Shown: piece by piece, positions 8,741-16,863 of the stretch
How the letters are laid out: each line of letters starts with the position of its first letter
Numbering within the stretch: the stretch's first letter is position 1
DNA from: JBAYSY01 sp041675885
GTDB lineage: Bacteria; Pseudomonadota; Alphaproteobacteria; Rhodobacterales; Rhodobacteraceae
Direction of reading: 5' to 3'
Assembly (NCBI GenBank): GCA_041675885.1
Contig: JBAYSY010000037.1
Location: 1 to 28,822, forward strand
Length of the DNA stretch: 28,822 bases
Made by a program: the position numbers and the translations under genes
Notes under the pieces: generated by a model
What the model saw: only the letters and a program-made list of their open reading frames with translations
Database searches by the model: none
Told to the model about the DNA's origin: nothing

Positions 8741-10339
8741 TTACCTTTGCAGGCGCCCCTCGGCGTCCCAACTGTAGCCCGCGTCCTCAAGCCCGGCGCG
8801 GGCGGCATCCATGTCGAATTCGAACCGTTCGATGAAGGGATTGTGCCAAAAAGCGTTGACCGGGGCAATCACCGTTGTTCCCACTTCGCCCCGGCCGTCG
8901 AGCAGCACGTTCACCATCCGCTCGCGGTCCATCGCCCAGGTCAGCGCCCGGCGTGCCTCCCGGTCCTCGAAGGCCGGATGCCGCAGGTTGAAGGTCATGT
9001 GGTAATAGCCGAAGTCCGGCACCGAAATCACGGTCAGGTTCTCGTTGGCCTCGGCCAGCGGGATCTGCCCGGATTCCATCCGCCAGGCGGTCATGTCGAT
9101 CTGGCCGGTCTGCATCCCCGTGAACACGCCTTCGGAATCGGCGTAGATCATGAACTCCACCCCGTCGATGGCGATCTCGTCGGCGTGGAAGTGGTCGCGG
9201 TTGGTCTCCAGCGTCATGATCTCGCCACGGCTGAACTGGCCGAACGTGAACGGGCCGGAACCCACGGTCGGGATCTGCTCGGGCGTCAACTCGCTGGGGT
9301 CTTCGATCCCTTCCCAGATATGTTTGGGCAGGATCGGGATCTGGCTCAGCGAGATGGTGGCGAAGGGGGCCGAGGGTTCCTTCAGGTTGAAGCGCACCGT
9401 CAGGTCGCCCGTCACCTCCACATTGTCGAGCGGCGCCAGGTAGGCGTTGAAGTAGCTGTATTCGGCATCCATGTAGTAGCCGAAGGTGAAGGCCACGTCC
9501 TCGGCCGTCACCGGCACGCCGTCGTGGAAGGTCATCCCCTCGCGCAGGGTGACGTCGATGGTCACCTCGTCGGTCGCCTCGACCGAGGCGGCGGCCCAGG
9601 GCAGCGGCTCGACCTCGGGCGACAGCCGCACCAGCCGGTCATAGTAAAGCCGCATCCACTTCCAGCCCCAGACCGAGGTCGAGGCCAGCGGGTTCACGTT
9701 GTCCGGCTCCTGCGGGCCGCCGATCCGCAGCACCTTGCGGTCGGTCAGCGGCTGCGCCTCCATCGGCACCCATTCGGAATAAAGCCCTTCGCCCGCCATG
9801 GCGTTCATGTTCCCGAACGTGTTGTGGTTGTAGGCCACCACCTCGTCGCGCTGGAACAGCACCACCACCGGCACATCGCCCATGTAGAGATCCTGCATCT
9901 CGTGGACGATGGCCTGCCGGGCCTCGATGTCGAACTCGCGCGACTGGGCATCGAACAGCGCGTCGTAATCCGGGTTCACGTAACCGCCGGGGTTGTTGGC
10001 GCCCGGTTCGGTCTGGCGGCTGTCCAGCGTGCCAAGGAAGAACTGCGGGTCGAGCCGGTCCACCCGGCCCGACCAGCCCATGATCACCGTGTCGAAATTC
10101 TGCTGCGTATAGAAACGGTCAAGCAGCGTGCTGAACTCGGTCGGGCTTACCGTGACCTCAAGGCCGAGCTCGCGCCAGGCCTCGGCGATGATGAAGGCGC
10201 CCTCGTAACGGATCGGGTCATAGGATTCGGTGGTGGTGAGAATCTCGACCGGGGGAATGCGCTCCTGCCCCCAGGCGGGGCCGGTCAGCGCCAGCGCGGC
10301 CCCCATCGCCATCAGCGACAGGCTGGATTTCATGGTCAT
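8741..10339 (-). CDS. Family-5 (peptide/nickel type) substrate-binding protein, apparently circularly permuted
   Basis: 532 aa with a signal peptide (1-24, likely cut after AWG), hence periplasmic. In family-5 binding proteins the order is: KVLRIG start, FHDGVPVTAEDV motif, GSGPF motif, ALTWAMDRE helix, AGYSW-DAEGRL, then a final lobe of about 170 residues. Here that final lobe comes first: residues 28-197 hold VEILTTTESYDP, AEAWRELGLEVTV, FDTVIMGWS, GYVNPDYDALFD and the MGDVPVVVLFQ end. The usual N-terminal part starts at about 202 (RKVLRIGGPQEPDNVNPLA), with HDGVPVTAEDV at 272-282 and GSGPF at 360-364. The protein ends at GYSWDAEGRLQR, where the moved lobe would normally begin. GGGGAG lies 7 nt before the ATG at 10339. 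Each segment occurs once, so this is a permutation and not a duplication. Confidence 0.92.
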   Translation of the reverse strand: MTMKSSLSLMAMGAALALTGPAWGQERIPPVEILTTTESYDPIRYEGAFIIAEAWRELGLEVTVSPTEFSTLLDRFYTQQNFDTVIMGWSGRVDRLDPQFFLGTLDSRQTEPGANNPGGYVNPDYDALFDAQSREFDIEARQAIVHEMQDLYMGDVPVVVLFQRDEVVAYNHNTFGNMNAMAGEGLYSEWVPMEAQPLTDRKVLRIGGPQEPDNVNPLASTSVWGWKWMRLYYDRLVRLSPEVEPLPWAAASVEATDEVTIDVTLREGMTFHDGVPVTAEDVAFTFGYYMDAEYSYFNAYLAPLDNVEVTGDLTVRFNLKEPSAPFATISLSQIPILPKHIWEGIEDPSELTPEQIPTVGSGPFTFGQFSRGEIMTLETNRDHFHADEIAIDGVEFMIYADSEGVFTGMQTGQIDMTAWRMESGQIPLAEANENLTVISVPDFGYYHMTFNLRHPAFEDREARRALTWAMDRERMVNVLLDGRGEVGTTVIAPVNAFWHNPFIERFEFDMDAARAGLEDAGYSWDAEGRLQR

Positions 10340-10597
10340 GGGCGGTCTCCCCTATCGTGTTCTCTTTTGCGGTGTTCTTTGTCGGTTGTTTTCGCTTCGG
10401 GTTCGTTTCGGGCCGAACGGCAGGCGCGTGGTCCGGGACGGACGCAGACTAGTCCGCCCCGCGTCAGGCCGTCAAGGAGTACCCCGCCGCCTTGCCCTGC
10501 GGTCATCTGTCCCGGCGTCGGCGCGATTCGGATGCGGCCCCGGCCCCTTGATCCCGCCCCCCGGCCGGGCCAGCCTCGCCGCAGCGGGAGGGGCGTC
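10340..10597. promoter_or_regulatory. Intergenic region between ABC operon and crcB with GTGTTC direct repeats
   Basis: This 258-bp gap must hold the promoter of the minus-strand ABC operon and that of crcB. GTGTTC occurs at 10357-10362 and 10372-10377, a direct repeat with a 15-bp period. The second also reads GTTC-N7-GTTG (10374-10388), one base off the alphaproteobacterial LexA pattern. No convincing -35/-10 pair was found. The repeats may be an operator for the transporter genes. Confidence 0.25.
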
Positions 10598-10900
10598 ATG
10601 GGATTCGTTCTGGTCTTTGTCGGGTCGGGCCTCGGCGGGATGCTGCGCCACGGCGCGGGCCTGCTGGGGCTGGTCGCCGGGCTGTTCGCGACCTCGAACC
10701 TCGGCGGCCCGGAGCTGCGGCTGTTCCTGACCACCGGGCTGCTTGGCGGTTTCACCACCTTCTCGGCCTTTTCCCTCGATGCGCTGACCCTGTGGGAGCG
10801 CGGACGTCCGCTGTGGGCGGCGGGCTATGTTCTCGTCTCCGTCGCGGTCTCGGTCGCGGTGCTGGCGCTCGTGCTGCTCGCGGTCCGGCGCTGGGGGTAG
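10598..10900 (+). CDS. crcB: CrcB/Fluc-type fluoride channel protein with an internal deletion
   Basis: CrcB proteins are four-span fluoride exporters of about 125 aa that work as dual-topology dimers. This one has only 100 aa. The start (GSGLGGMLRHG, 9-19) and the second half (LFLTTGLLGGFTTFSAFSL, 42-60, with the Phe-box and the sodium-site TT) are well conserved. Between them only 18 residues remain where about 44 are usual, so the GTLxxN segment with the conserved pore Asn is missing. The reading frame is kept. GGGAGG lies upstream of the ATG at 10598. It may be a decaying gene, a variant, or a partner of a second CrcB encoded elsewhere. No fluoride riboswitch was recognised upstream. Confidence 0.75.
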   Translation: MGFVLVFVGSGLGGMLRHGAGLLGLVAGLFATSNLGGPELRLFLTTGLLGGFTTFSAFSLDALTLWERGRPLWAAGYVLVSVAVSVAVLALVLLAVRRWG

Positions 10901-11048
10901 CGGTGGCCGAGCCCGCCAACCGCAGCAGGGGTGCAACAGGGGCAAGGGGGAAGGTTGGTCCGGGCTGCGACCGACACGCCCCTTGCGCCCGGCCGCCGCC
11001 CGGAGGAAAGTCGCCTCAAGCAGGACCGGATCAGGGGGAGGCCGGATC

Positions 11049-12638
11049 ATGTCCGATTGGGATTACATCATCGTCGGCGCGGGCTCGGCCGGTTGCGTGC
11101 TTGCCGCCCGGCTGACCGAGAACCCGCGCACCCGCGTGCTGCTGATCGAGGCCGGCGGGCGCGACAACTACCACTGGATCCACATCCCGGTGGGCTATCT
11201 CTACTGTATCGGCAACCCGCGCACCGACTGGTGCCTGCGCACGGCGGAGGAGCCGGGGCTGGGCGGGCGCAGCCTGCTTTACCCGCGCGGCAAGGTGCTG
11301 GGCGGCTGCTCGTCGATCAACGGGATGCTCTACCTGCGCGGGCAGGCCGCCGATTACGACGGCTGGCGGCAGACGGGCCTTGCGGGCTGGGGGTGGGAGG
11401 ACGTGCTGCCCTATTTCCGCCGGTCCGAGGATTACGTCGATGGCCCCTCGGACCTGCATGGCGCGGGCGGGCCGTGGCGGGTCGAGAACCAGCGGCTGCG
11501 CTGGCAGGTGCTCGACGATTTCATGGCCGCCTGCGTGGCGGCGGGCATCCCCGAAAGCGCCGATTTCAACACCGGCGACAACGAAGGCGTGGGCTATTTC
11601 AAGGTCAACCAGAAGCACGGCTTCCGCCGTTCGCTTGCCCGGGCCTTCCTGCGGCCCGCGACGGGGCGGCCGAACCTGCGGGTCGTCACCCATGCCCATG
11701 CCGAACGCCTGCTGATCGAGGAGGGCCGCGCCGTGGGCCTGCGCTACCGGCGGGGTGGCGTGGCGGAAGAGGCGCGGGCCGCAGGCGAGGTGATCCTCTG
11801 TGCGGGCGCGATCGGCACGCCGCAACTGATGATGCTGTCGGGGCTCGGCCCGGCCGGGCACCTGCGCGACATGGGCATCGGGGTGATCCGCGACATGCCC
11901 GATCTCGGCGGCAACCTTCAGGACCACCTGCAACTGCGCTGCGCCTTCCGGATGGAGGGGGCGCACACGCTCAACACCCTGTCGGCGACGCTCTGGGGCA
12001 AGGCGAAGATCGGGCTGGAATATGCGTTGCGCCGCTCGGGGCCGATGTCGATGGCGCCGTCGCAACTGGGGGCGTTCACCCGGTCTTCGCCCGACGTGGC
12101 GACGCCGGACCTCGAATACCATGTCCAGCCGCTCAGCCTTGAGGCGTTCGGCGGCGGGCTGGACCCGTTCCCGGCGATCACGGCGAGCGTATGCAACCTG
12201 CGGCCGGAAAGCCGTGGCACGGTCCGGCTTTCGGCACCCGACCCGATGGCGGCGCCGGTGATCGCACCTTGCTACCTTTCCACCCCCGGCGACCGGGCGG
12301 TGGCGGCGCGGGCGATCCGGCTGACGCGCGGGATCATGGCACAGGCGCCGCTGGCGAAATATGCGCCCGAGGAGATTCGCCCCGGTCCTGGCGACGACAG
12401 CGACGCCGCGCTGGCCGAGGCGGCGGGCCGGATCGGCACCACGATCTTCCATCCCGTGGGCACGGCGCGGATGGGCACCGACCCGGGCGCGGTGGTGGGG
12501 GCCGACCTGCGGGTGAGCGGGATCGCCGGGCTGCGGATCGCAGATGCAAGCGTGATGCCCCGGATCACCTCGGGCAACACCAACGCACCCACGGTGATGA
12601 TCGCCGAGAAGGCCGCCGATCTGATCCGGCAGGGCTGA
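11049..12638 (+). CDS. GMC family FAD-dependent oxidoreductase (alcohol/choline dehydrogenase-like)
   Basis: 529 aa, normal for the glucose-methanol-choline family. The FAD-binding site is IIVGAGSAGCVLAARL (7-22) with the ribose-binding Glu34 in LLIEAGG. The first family signature, GKVLGGCSSINGM, is at 81-93 and the second, GAIGTPQLMMLSGLGP, at 253-268. The catalytic His468 is in FHPVGTARMG and the partner Asn is in SGNTNAPT (508-515). Such enzymes oxidise alcohols to aldehydes; the sequence resembles the choline dehydrogenase/long-chain alcohol dehydrogenase group, but the substrate cannot be set. A strong GGGGGAGG site precedes the ATG at 11049. An MFS exporter gene follows about 210 bp later. 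Confidence 0.93.
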   Translation: MSDWDYIIVGAGSAGCVLAARLTENPRTRVLLIEAGGRDNYHWIHIPVGYLYCIGNPRTDWCLRTAEEPGLGGRSLLYPRGKVLGGCSSINGMLYLRGQAADYDGWRQTGLAGWGWEDVLPYFRRSEDYVDGPSDLHGAGGPWRVENQRLRWQVLDDFMAACVAAGIPESADFNTGDNEGVGYFKVNQKHGFRRSLARAFLRPATGRPNLRVVTHAHAERLLIEEGRAVGLRYRRGGVAEEARAAGEVILCAGAIGTPQLMMLSGLGPAGHLRDMGIGVIRDMPDLGGNLQDHLQLRCAFRMEGAHTLNTLSATLWGKAKIGLEYALRRSGPMSMAPSQLGAFTRSSPDVATPDLEYHVQPLSLEAFGGGLDPFPAITASVCNLRPESRGTVRLSAPDPMAAPVIAPCYLSTPGDRAVAARAIRLTRGIMAQAPLAKYAPEEIRPGPGDDSDAALAEAAGRIGTTIFHPVGTARMGTDPGAVVGADLRVSGIAGLRIADASVMPRITSGNTNAPTVMIAEKAADLIRQG

Positions 12639-12721
12639 GCCTGTCGTTTCGGGCAGGTCCGAAAGCCGTGCCGGGCCGCCTTACCGGGCGGGGCGGACAA
12701 CCCGCACGGCAGAGGGCAACG

Positions 12722-12747
12722 GCGCGTGACGCACCTTGATTCCGGGC
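12722..12747 (+). repeat. REP-like element, copy A (degenerate)
   Basis: The core GCGCGTGACGCACCTTGATT followed by CCGGGC matches the TTGATTCCGGGC arm shared with elements at 17856-17891, 19835-19874 and 24128-24162. The left GCCCGG arm is degraded here. It lies between the GMC oxidoreductase and MFS genes. Confidence 0.6.
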
Positions 12748-12851
12748 GAAGAAGGTGGCCCGCATCCGGCGTTTCGTCCCCCGGCCCGGCGCCTCGGCAC
12801 CCCCGCCGGCCGACACGGTTTCCGGTCATGCCCCTTTTACTTTCCACGGGC

Positions 12852-14447
12852 ATGATTCATATCTGTTCGACCCGGCAGGAAAGCCGCCACATACCCGGAA
12901 AGGACAGCCCCATTCCACCCCGCAATCGCTGGCTTGTTCTGGCCATCGTCTCCAGCGCGCTGTTCCTGATCGTCATCGACATGACGGTGCTTTACACGGC
13001 GCTGCCCCGGCTGACCCTTGATCTGGACGCGACGGCCTCGGAAAAACTGTGGATCGTCAACGCCTATCCGCTGGTGGTGGCCGGGCTGTTGCCGGGGCTG
13101 GGCACGCTGGGGGACCGGCTGGGGCACAAGCGGCTGTTCATGGCCGGACTCGTGGTCTTCGGCGCGGCCTCGCTTGCCGCCGCCTTCTCGCCCTCGCCCG
13201 CGGCGCTGATCGCGGCGCGGGTGGCGCTGGCGGTGGGCGCGGCGATGATGATGCCCGCCACGCTGTCGATCATCCGGCTGACCTTCACCGACGAGGCTGA
13301 GCGCGCCTTCGCCATCGGCATCTGGGCGGCGGTGGCCTCGGGCGGCGCGGCGCTGGGGCCGGTGATCGGCGGGCTGCTGCTGGAATGGTTCTGGTGGGGG
13401 TCGGTGTTCCTGATAAACGTGCCGGTGGTGCTGGCGGCCTTCGGCGCGGCGGCGGTCCTGCTGGCGCATCGGCCGGGATCGGCGGCGCGGCCCTGGGATC
13501 TGACCGGATCGGCGCAGATCATGGTCGGGCTGGTCGGCGTGGTCTATGCGATCAAGGAATCGGCCAGGCGTGCGCCCGACTGGGGCGCGGCGGCGCTGGC
13601 GCTCGGGATCGGCGCGGTGGCGCTTGTGCTGTTCGTCCGGCGCCAGCGGGCCAGCGCCGCGCCGCTGATCGACTTTTCGCTGTTCCGCAACCGGCGGTTC
13701 TCGGCCGGGGTGGCGACGGCGCTGATTGCCTCGGCGGCGCTGGTCGGGTTCGAACTGGTGTTCAGCCAGCGGCTGCAACTGGTGCAGGGGTTTTCACCGC
13801 TTGAGGCCGGGCTGCTGATCCTGCCGATCCCGCTTGCGGCTTTCGTCGCCGGGCCGCTGGCCGGACTTGTGCTGCCGCGCTGGGGCGCCGAACGGGTGCT
13901 TTGGGTATCGCTGCTGCTGTCGGGGCTGGCGCTGTGGGTGTTCCTGTTCAGCCATGGCGGGTCTGCGATGCTGTGGCTTTCGGCGCTGGCAGCGATGGGT
14001 TTCGGGACCGGCGCGGCCATGACCGGAGCATCGAGCGCCATCATGCTGAGCGCGCCCGAGGACCGGGCCGGCATGGCGGCCTCGGTCGAGGAAGTGTCCT
14101 ACGAACTCGGCGGTGCGCTGGGGATCGCGGTGCTGGGCAGCCTGATGTCGGCACTCTACACAAGGGCGCTGGTGCTGCCCGCCGGGCTGGATGTGGCCCC
14201 GGCGGCGCGCGACAGCCTGGACGAGGCGCTGATCCTGGCGGCGGAACTGGACCCGGCCGCGGCCCGGACCCTTGCCGATCTTGCCCGCGCCGCCTTCGAC
14301 CGGGCCTTTACCGGCGTGGTAGCGCTGGCGGCCCTGCTGCTGGTCGCGACCGCGCTGGCGATATGGCTGGCGACGGCGCGCGCCCTGCCCCCGGCGGGGG
14401 CGGCAAGAGCCGCTGAGCGGGGCAGGGAAAAGGGCGGCGTCTCCTGA
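12852..14447 (+). CDS. MFS drug/proton antiporter, DHA2 (EmrB/QacA/SmvA-like) family
   Basis: About 531 aa with some 14 hydrophobic segments, as in DHA2 exporters, which pump drugs or cationic dyes out using the proton gradient. The first span carries the acidic motif FLIVIDMTVLYTALP; motif A is GTLGDRLGHKRLF; motif C-like glycine-rich sequence GGAALGPVIGG lies in span 5. The C-terminus is hydrophilic and basic. The start is uncertain: the frame is open from a GTG at 12726 inside repeat copy A; the ATG at 12852 gives 26 residues before RNRW, but has no clear ribosome-binding site. AAAGGA lies 7 nt before an ATT codon at RNRW-proximal position about 12911, an unusual alternative. Substrate unknown; co-expression with the GMC enzyme is possible. 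Confidence 0.88.
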   Translation: MIHICSTRQESRHIPGKDSPIPPRNRWLVLAIVSSALFLIVIDMTVLYTALPRLTLDLDATASEKLWIVNAYPLVVAGLLPGLGTLGDRLGHKRLFMAGLVVFGAASLAAAFSPSPAALIAARVALAVGAAMMMPATLSIIRLTFTDEAERAFAIGIWAAVASGGAALGPVIGGLLLEWFWWGSVFLINVPVVLAAFGAAAVLLAHRPGSAARPWDLTGSAQIMVGLVGVVYAIKESARRAPDWGAAALALGIGAVALVLFVRRQRASAAPLIDFSLFRNRRFSAGVATALIASAALVGFELVFSQRLQLVQGFSPLEAGLLILPIPLAAFVAGPLAGLVLPRWGAERVLWVSLLLSGLALWVFLFSHGGSAMLWLSALAAMGFGTGAAMTGASSAIMLSAPEDRAGMAASVEEVSYELGGALGIAVLGSLMSALYTRALVLPAGLDVAPAARDSLDEALILAAELDPAAARTLADLARAAFDRAFTGVVALAALLLVATALAIWLATARALPPAGAARAAERGREKGGVS

Positions 14448-14461
14448 CCGGGGCGCCGCCC
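14432..14461 (+). terminator. Hairpin over the MFS stop codon
   Basis: GGGCGGCG (14432-14439) pairs with CGCCGCCC (14454-14461) around a 14-nt loop that contains the TGA stop of the MFS gene. No T-run follows, so it may limit 3' decay or act as a factor-assisted terminator between two convergent genes. Confidence 0.4.
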
Positions 14462-14489
14462 TGATACTCATCACATCACAACCCTGACA

Positions 14490-14515
14490 GGCCCCGGCAC
14501 CGCAGCGCCGGGGCC
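14490..14515. terminator. Bidirectional hairpin between the MFS gene and katG
   Basis: GGCCCCGGC (14490-14498) pairs perfectly with GCCGGGGCC (14507-14515) around an 8-nt loop. It lies 7 bp past the katG stop and 43 bp past the MFS stop, the expected place for a shared terminator of convergent genes. Neither side has a long T-run. Confidence 0.5.
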
Positions 14516-14521
14516 CTGCGA

Positions 14522-16696
14522 TCAGGCCAGATCGAAACGGTCGGCGTTCATCACCTTGACCCAGGCCGCCACGAAGTCGCGCACGAACTTTTCGCGGTTG
14601 TCGTCCTGGGCGTAGACCTCGGCATAGGCGCGCAGGATCGAGTTCGACCCGAACACCAGATCGACCCGCGTCGCCGTCCACTTCACCGCGCCGGTCTTGC
14701 GGTCGCGGATTTCATAGAGGTTGCCGCCCACCGGGTTCCAGGTGTTGCCCATGTCGGTCAGGTTGACGAAGAAATCTGTGGTCAGCGCCCCTTCGCGGCT
14801 GGTGAACACGCCGTGTTTCGTGTTGCCGTGGTTGGTGCCGATCACCCGCATCCCGCCGACCAGCGCGGTCATCTCGGGCGCGGTCAGCCCCATCAGCTGG
14901 GTCCGGTCCAGCAGCAGTTCCTCGGGCGAGACCACATAGTCCTGCTTGAGCCAGTTGCGGTAACCATCGGTCAGCGGCTCCAGCACCGCGAAGGAGTCGG
15001 CATCGGTCTGCTCCTGCGTGGCGTCGCCCCGGCCCGGCGCGAAGGGCACCGCGATATCGACGCCCGCGGCCTTCGCCGCCTGTTCGACCCCGAGGTTCCC
15101 GGCCAGAACGATCACGTCGGCCACGCTCGCGCCGGTCGCGGCCGCGATCGGCTCCAGCACCGAAAGCACGCGGGCCAGGCGGGCGGGCTCGTTGCCTTCC
15201 CAGTCCTTCTGCGGCGCCAGCCGGATACGCGCCCCGTTCGCGCCGCCGCGGAAGTCCGAGCCCCGGAAGGTCCGGGCGGAATCCCAGGCGGTCGCCACCA
15301 TGTCGGAGACCGAAAGCCCCGAGGCGGCGATCTTCGCCTTCACCACCGCCACGTCATAGCCGGTGCTGCCCGCCGGGACCGGATCCTGCCAGATCAGGTC
15401 TTCGGTCGGCGCGTCCGGGCCGATGTAGCGGGCCTTCGGCCCCATGTCGCGGTGCAAGAGCTTGAACCACGCCCTCGCGAAGGTGCGCGAGAAATACTCG
15501 TGATCGTCGCGGAACCGTTCGGCGATCTTGCGGTATGCCGGGTCGAAGCGCATGGCCATGTCGGCATCGGTCATGATCGGCATCCGACGGATCGACGGAT
15601 CTTCCACATCGACCGGCTTGTCTTCCTCGGTGATGCCGACCGGCTCCCACTGCCAGGCGCCGGCGGGCGACTTCTGCAACCACCAGTCGTATTTGAACAG
15701 CAGGTCGAAAAAGCCGTTGTCCCATTTGGTCGGATGGGTGGTCCAGGCGCCCTCGATACCCGAGCTCACGGTGTCGCGGCCCACACCGCGCCCGACCTTG
15801 TTGTTCCAGCCGAGGCCCTGCTCCTCGACCCCGGCCGCTTCCGGTTCGGCCCCGAGATCGGCGGCATTGCCGTTGCCGTGGGTCTTGCCGACGGTATGGC
15901 CGCCCGCGGTCAGCGCCACGGTTTCCTCGTCGTCCATGCCCATGCGGGCGAAGGTCATGCGCACCTGCGCGGCGGTCTTGATCGGGTCGGGCTGGCTGTT
16001 CACCCCTTCGGGGTTGACGTAGATCAGGCCCATCTGCACCGCGGCAAGCGGGTTTTCCAGCGTCTGCGGGTTGTCGAGGCTTTCATAGCGGCCATCGCTG
16101 GCGGCAAGCCATTCCTTCTCCGCGCCCCAATAGGTGTCCTTTTCCGGGTGCCAGATATCGGGGCGGCCGAAGGCGAAGCCGTAGGTCTTCAGACCCATGG
16201 ATTCATAGGCCACCGTACCCGCGAGCACCAGAAGGTCGGCCCAGCTGAGCTTGTTGCCGTATTTCTTCTTGACCGGCCACAGCAGGCGGCGGGCCTTGTC
16301 GAGGTTAGCGTTGTCGGGCCAGGAGTTGAGCGGCGCGAACCGCTGGTTGCCGGTGTTGGCGCCGCCCCGGCCGTCGGCGGTGCGGTAGGTGCCCGCCTGA
16401 TGCCAGGACATGCGGATCATCAGCCCGCCGTAATGACCCCAGTCGGCCGGCCACCAGTCCTGGCTGTCGGTCATCAACGCCTTGACGTCGGCCTTCACCG
16501 CCTCGAAGTCCAGCGACTTCACTTCCTCGCGGTAGTCGAAGTCCGGGCCCATCGGATCGGTCTTGCTGTCGTGCTGGTGCAGGATGTCGAGGTTCAGCGC
16601 ATTGGGCCACCAGTCCATCACCGAAGTGCCGCTGGCGGTATTGCCGCCATGCATCACCGGGCATTTCCCGGCCGTCTTGATATCGTTCCCGTCCAT
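14522..16696 (-). CDS. katG: KatG, bifunctional catalase-peroxidase
   Basis: KatG is a haem enzyme that removes hydrogen peroxide by catalase and peroxidase reactions. The protein has 724 aa, the normal two-domain length. The distal pocket is MIRMSWHQAG with Arg95, Trp98 and His99; the covalent Met-Tyr-Trp adduct that gives catalase activity can be formed by Trp98, Tyr226 (MGLIYVNPEG) and Met252 (RMGMDDEE). Proximal haem ligand is His267 in GGHTVGKTHG. The C-terminal, haem-free domain is complete. The frame extends 16 codons upstream, but ATG 16696 has GGAGAA 6-8 nt before it and begins the usual MDGNDIKTAGKCPVMHG. It is divergent from oxyR, its probable activator. Confidence 0.97.
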   Translation of the reverse strand: MDGNDIKTAGKCPVMHGGNTASGTSVMDWWPNALNLDILHQHDSKTDPMGPDFDYREEVKSLDFEAVKADVKALMTDSQDWWPADWGHYGGLMIRMSWHQAGTYRTADGRGGANTGNQRFAPLNSWPDNANLDKARRLLWPVKKKYGNKLSWADLLVLAGTVAYESMGLKTYGFAFGRPDIWHPEKDTYWGAEKEWLAASDGRYESLDNPQTLENPLAAVQMGLIYVNPEGVNSQPDPIKTAAQVRMTFARMGMDDEETVALTAGGHTVGKTHGNGNAADLGAEPEAAGVEEQGLGWNNKVGRGVGRDTVSSGIEGAWTTHPTKWDNGFFDLLFKYDWWLQKSPAGAWQWEPVGITEEDKPVDVEDPSIRRMPIMTDADMAMRFDPAYRKIAERFRDDHEYFSRTFARAWFKLLHRDMGPKARYIGPDAPTEDLIWQDPVPAGSTGYDVAVVKAKIAASGLSVSDMVATAWDSARTFRGSDFRGGANGARIRLAPQKDWEGNEPARLARVLSVLEPIAAATGASVADVIVLAGNLGVEQAAKAAGVDIAVPFAPGRGDATQEQTDADSFAVLEPLTDGYRNWLKQDYVVSPEELLLDRTQLMGLTAPEMTALVGGMRVIGTNHGNTKHGVFTSREGALTTDFFVNLTDMGNTWNPVGGNLYEIRDRKTGAVKWTATRVDLVFGSNSILRAYAEVYAQDDNREKFVRDFVAAWVKVMNADRFDLA

Positions 16697-16863
16697 GTGA
16701 GTTCTCCGCTCAGGCTGCGTTCGGCGTGTCGTTCGTTGCCACATGCGATCCCCGCAGAATGCGGCCCGTCGCCATGCGTCTTATCATTCGCGCTGCCGTC
16801 TCGTAGCAGATTCAATTCATCAGGAAAACTTGAAATTTCTGATTATTGTGATAAGTTTAAATT
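16697..16863. promoter_or_regulatory. katG-oxyR divergent control region
   Basis: This 167-bp gap is AT-rich near oxyR, unlike the rest of the window. CTTATCA (16780-16786) and TGATAAG (16849-16855) are inverted 7-bp repeats 62 bp apart; AAACTT (16826-16831) and AAGTTT (16853-16858) form a second dyad around GAAATTTC. These are candidate OxyR sites of LysR type. For oxyR, TTGAAA (16830-16835) and TAAGTT (16852-16857), 16 bp apart, could be -35 and -10 boxes; the start of transcription would then fall at or next to the ATG. For katG, GATAAG on the minus strand (16785-16780) may be the -10. Confidence 0.45.

Noticed and set aside
8747..10900. 717-aa open frame ending in CrcB
   Set aside because: It is antisense to the binding-protein gene for most of its length. 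The CrcB part has its own ATG and ribosome-binding site at 10598.
11031..12452. 473-aa minus-strand open frame
   Set aside because: It is the shadow of the GMC oxidoreductase gene, which has intact FAD and catalytic motifs.
16697..16744. N-terminal extension of KatG from the open frame up to 16744
   Set aside because: The extra residues are basic and unlike KatG, and a clear ribosome-binding site precedes the ATG at 16696.
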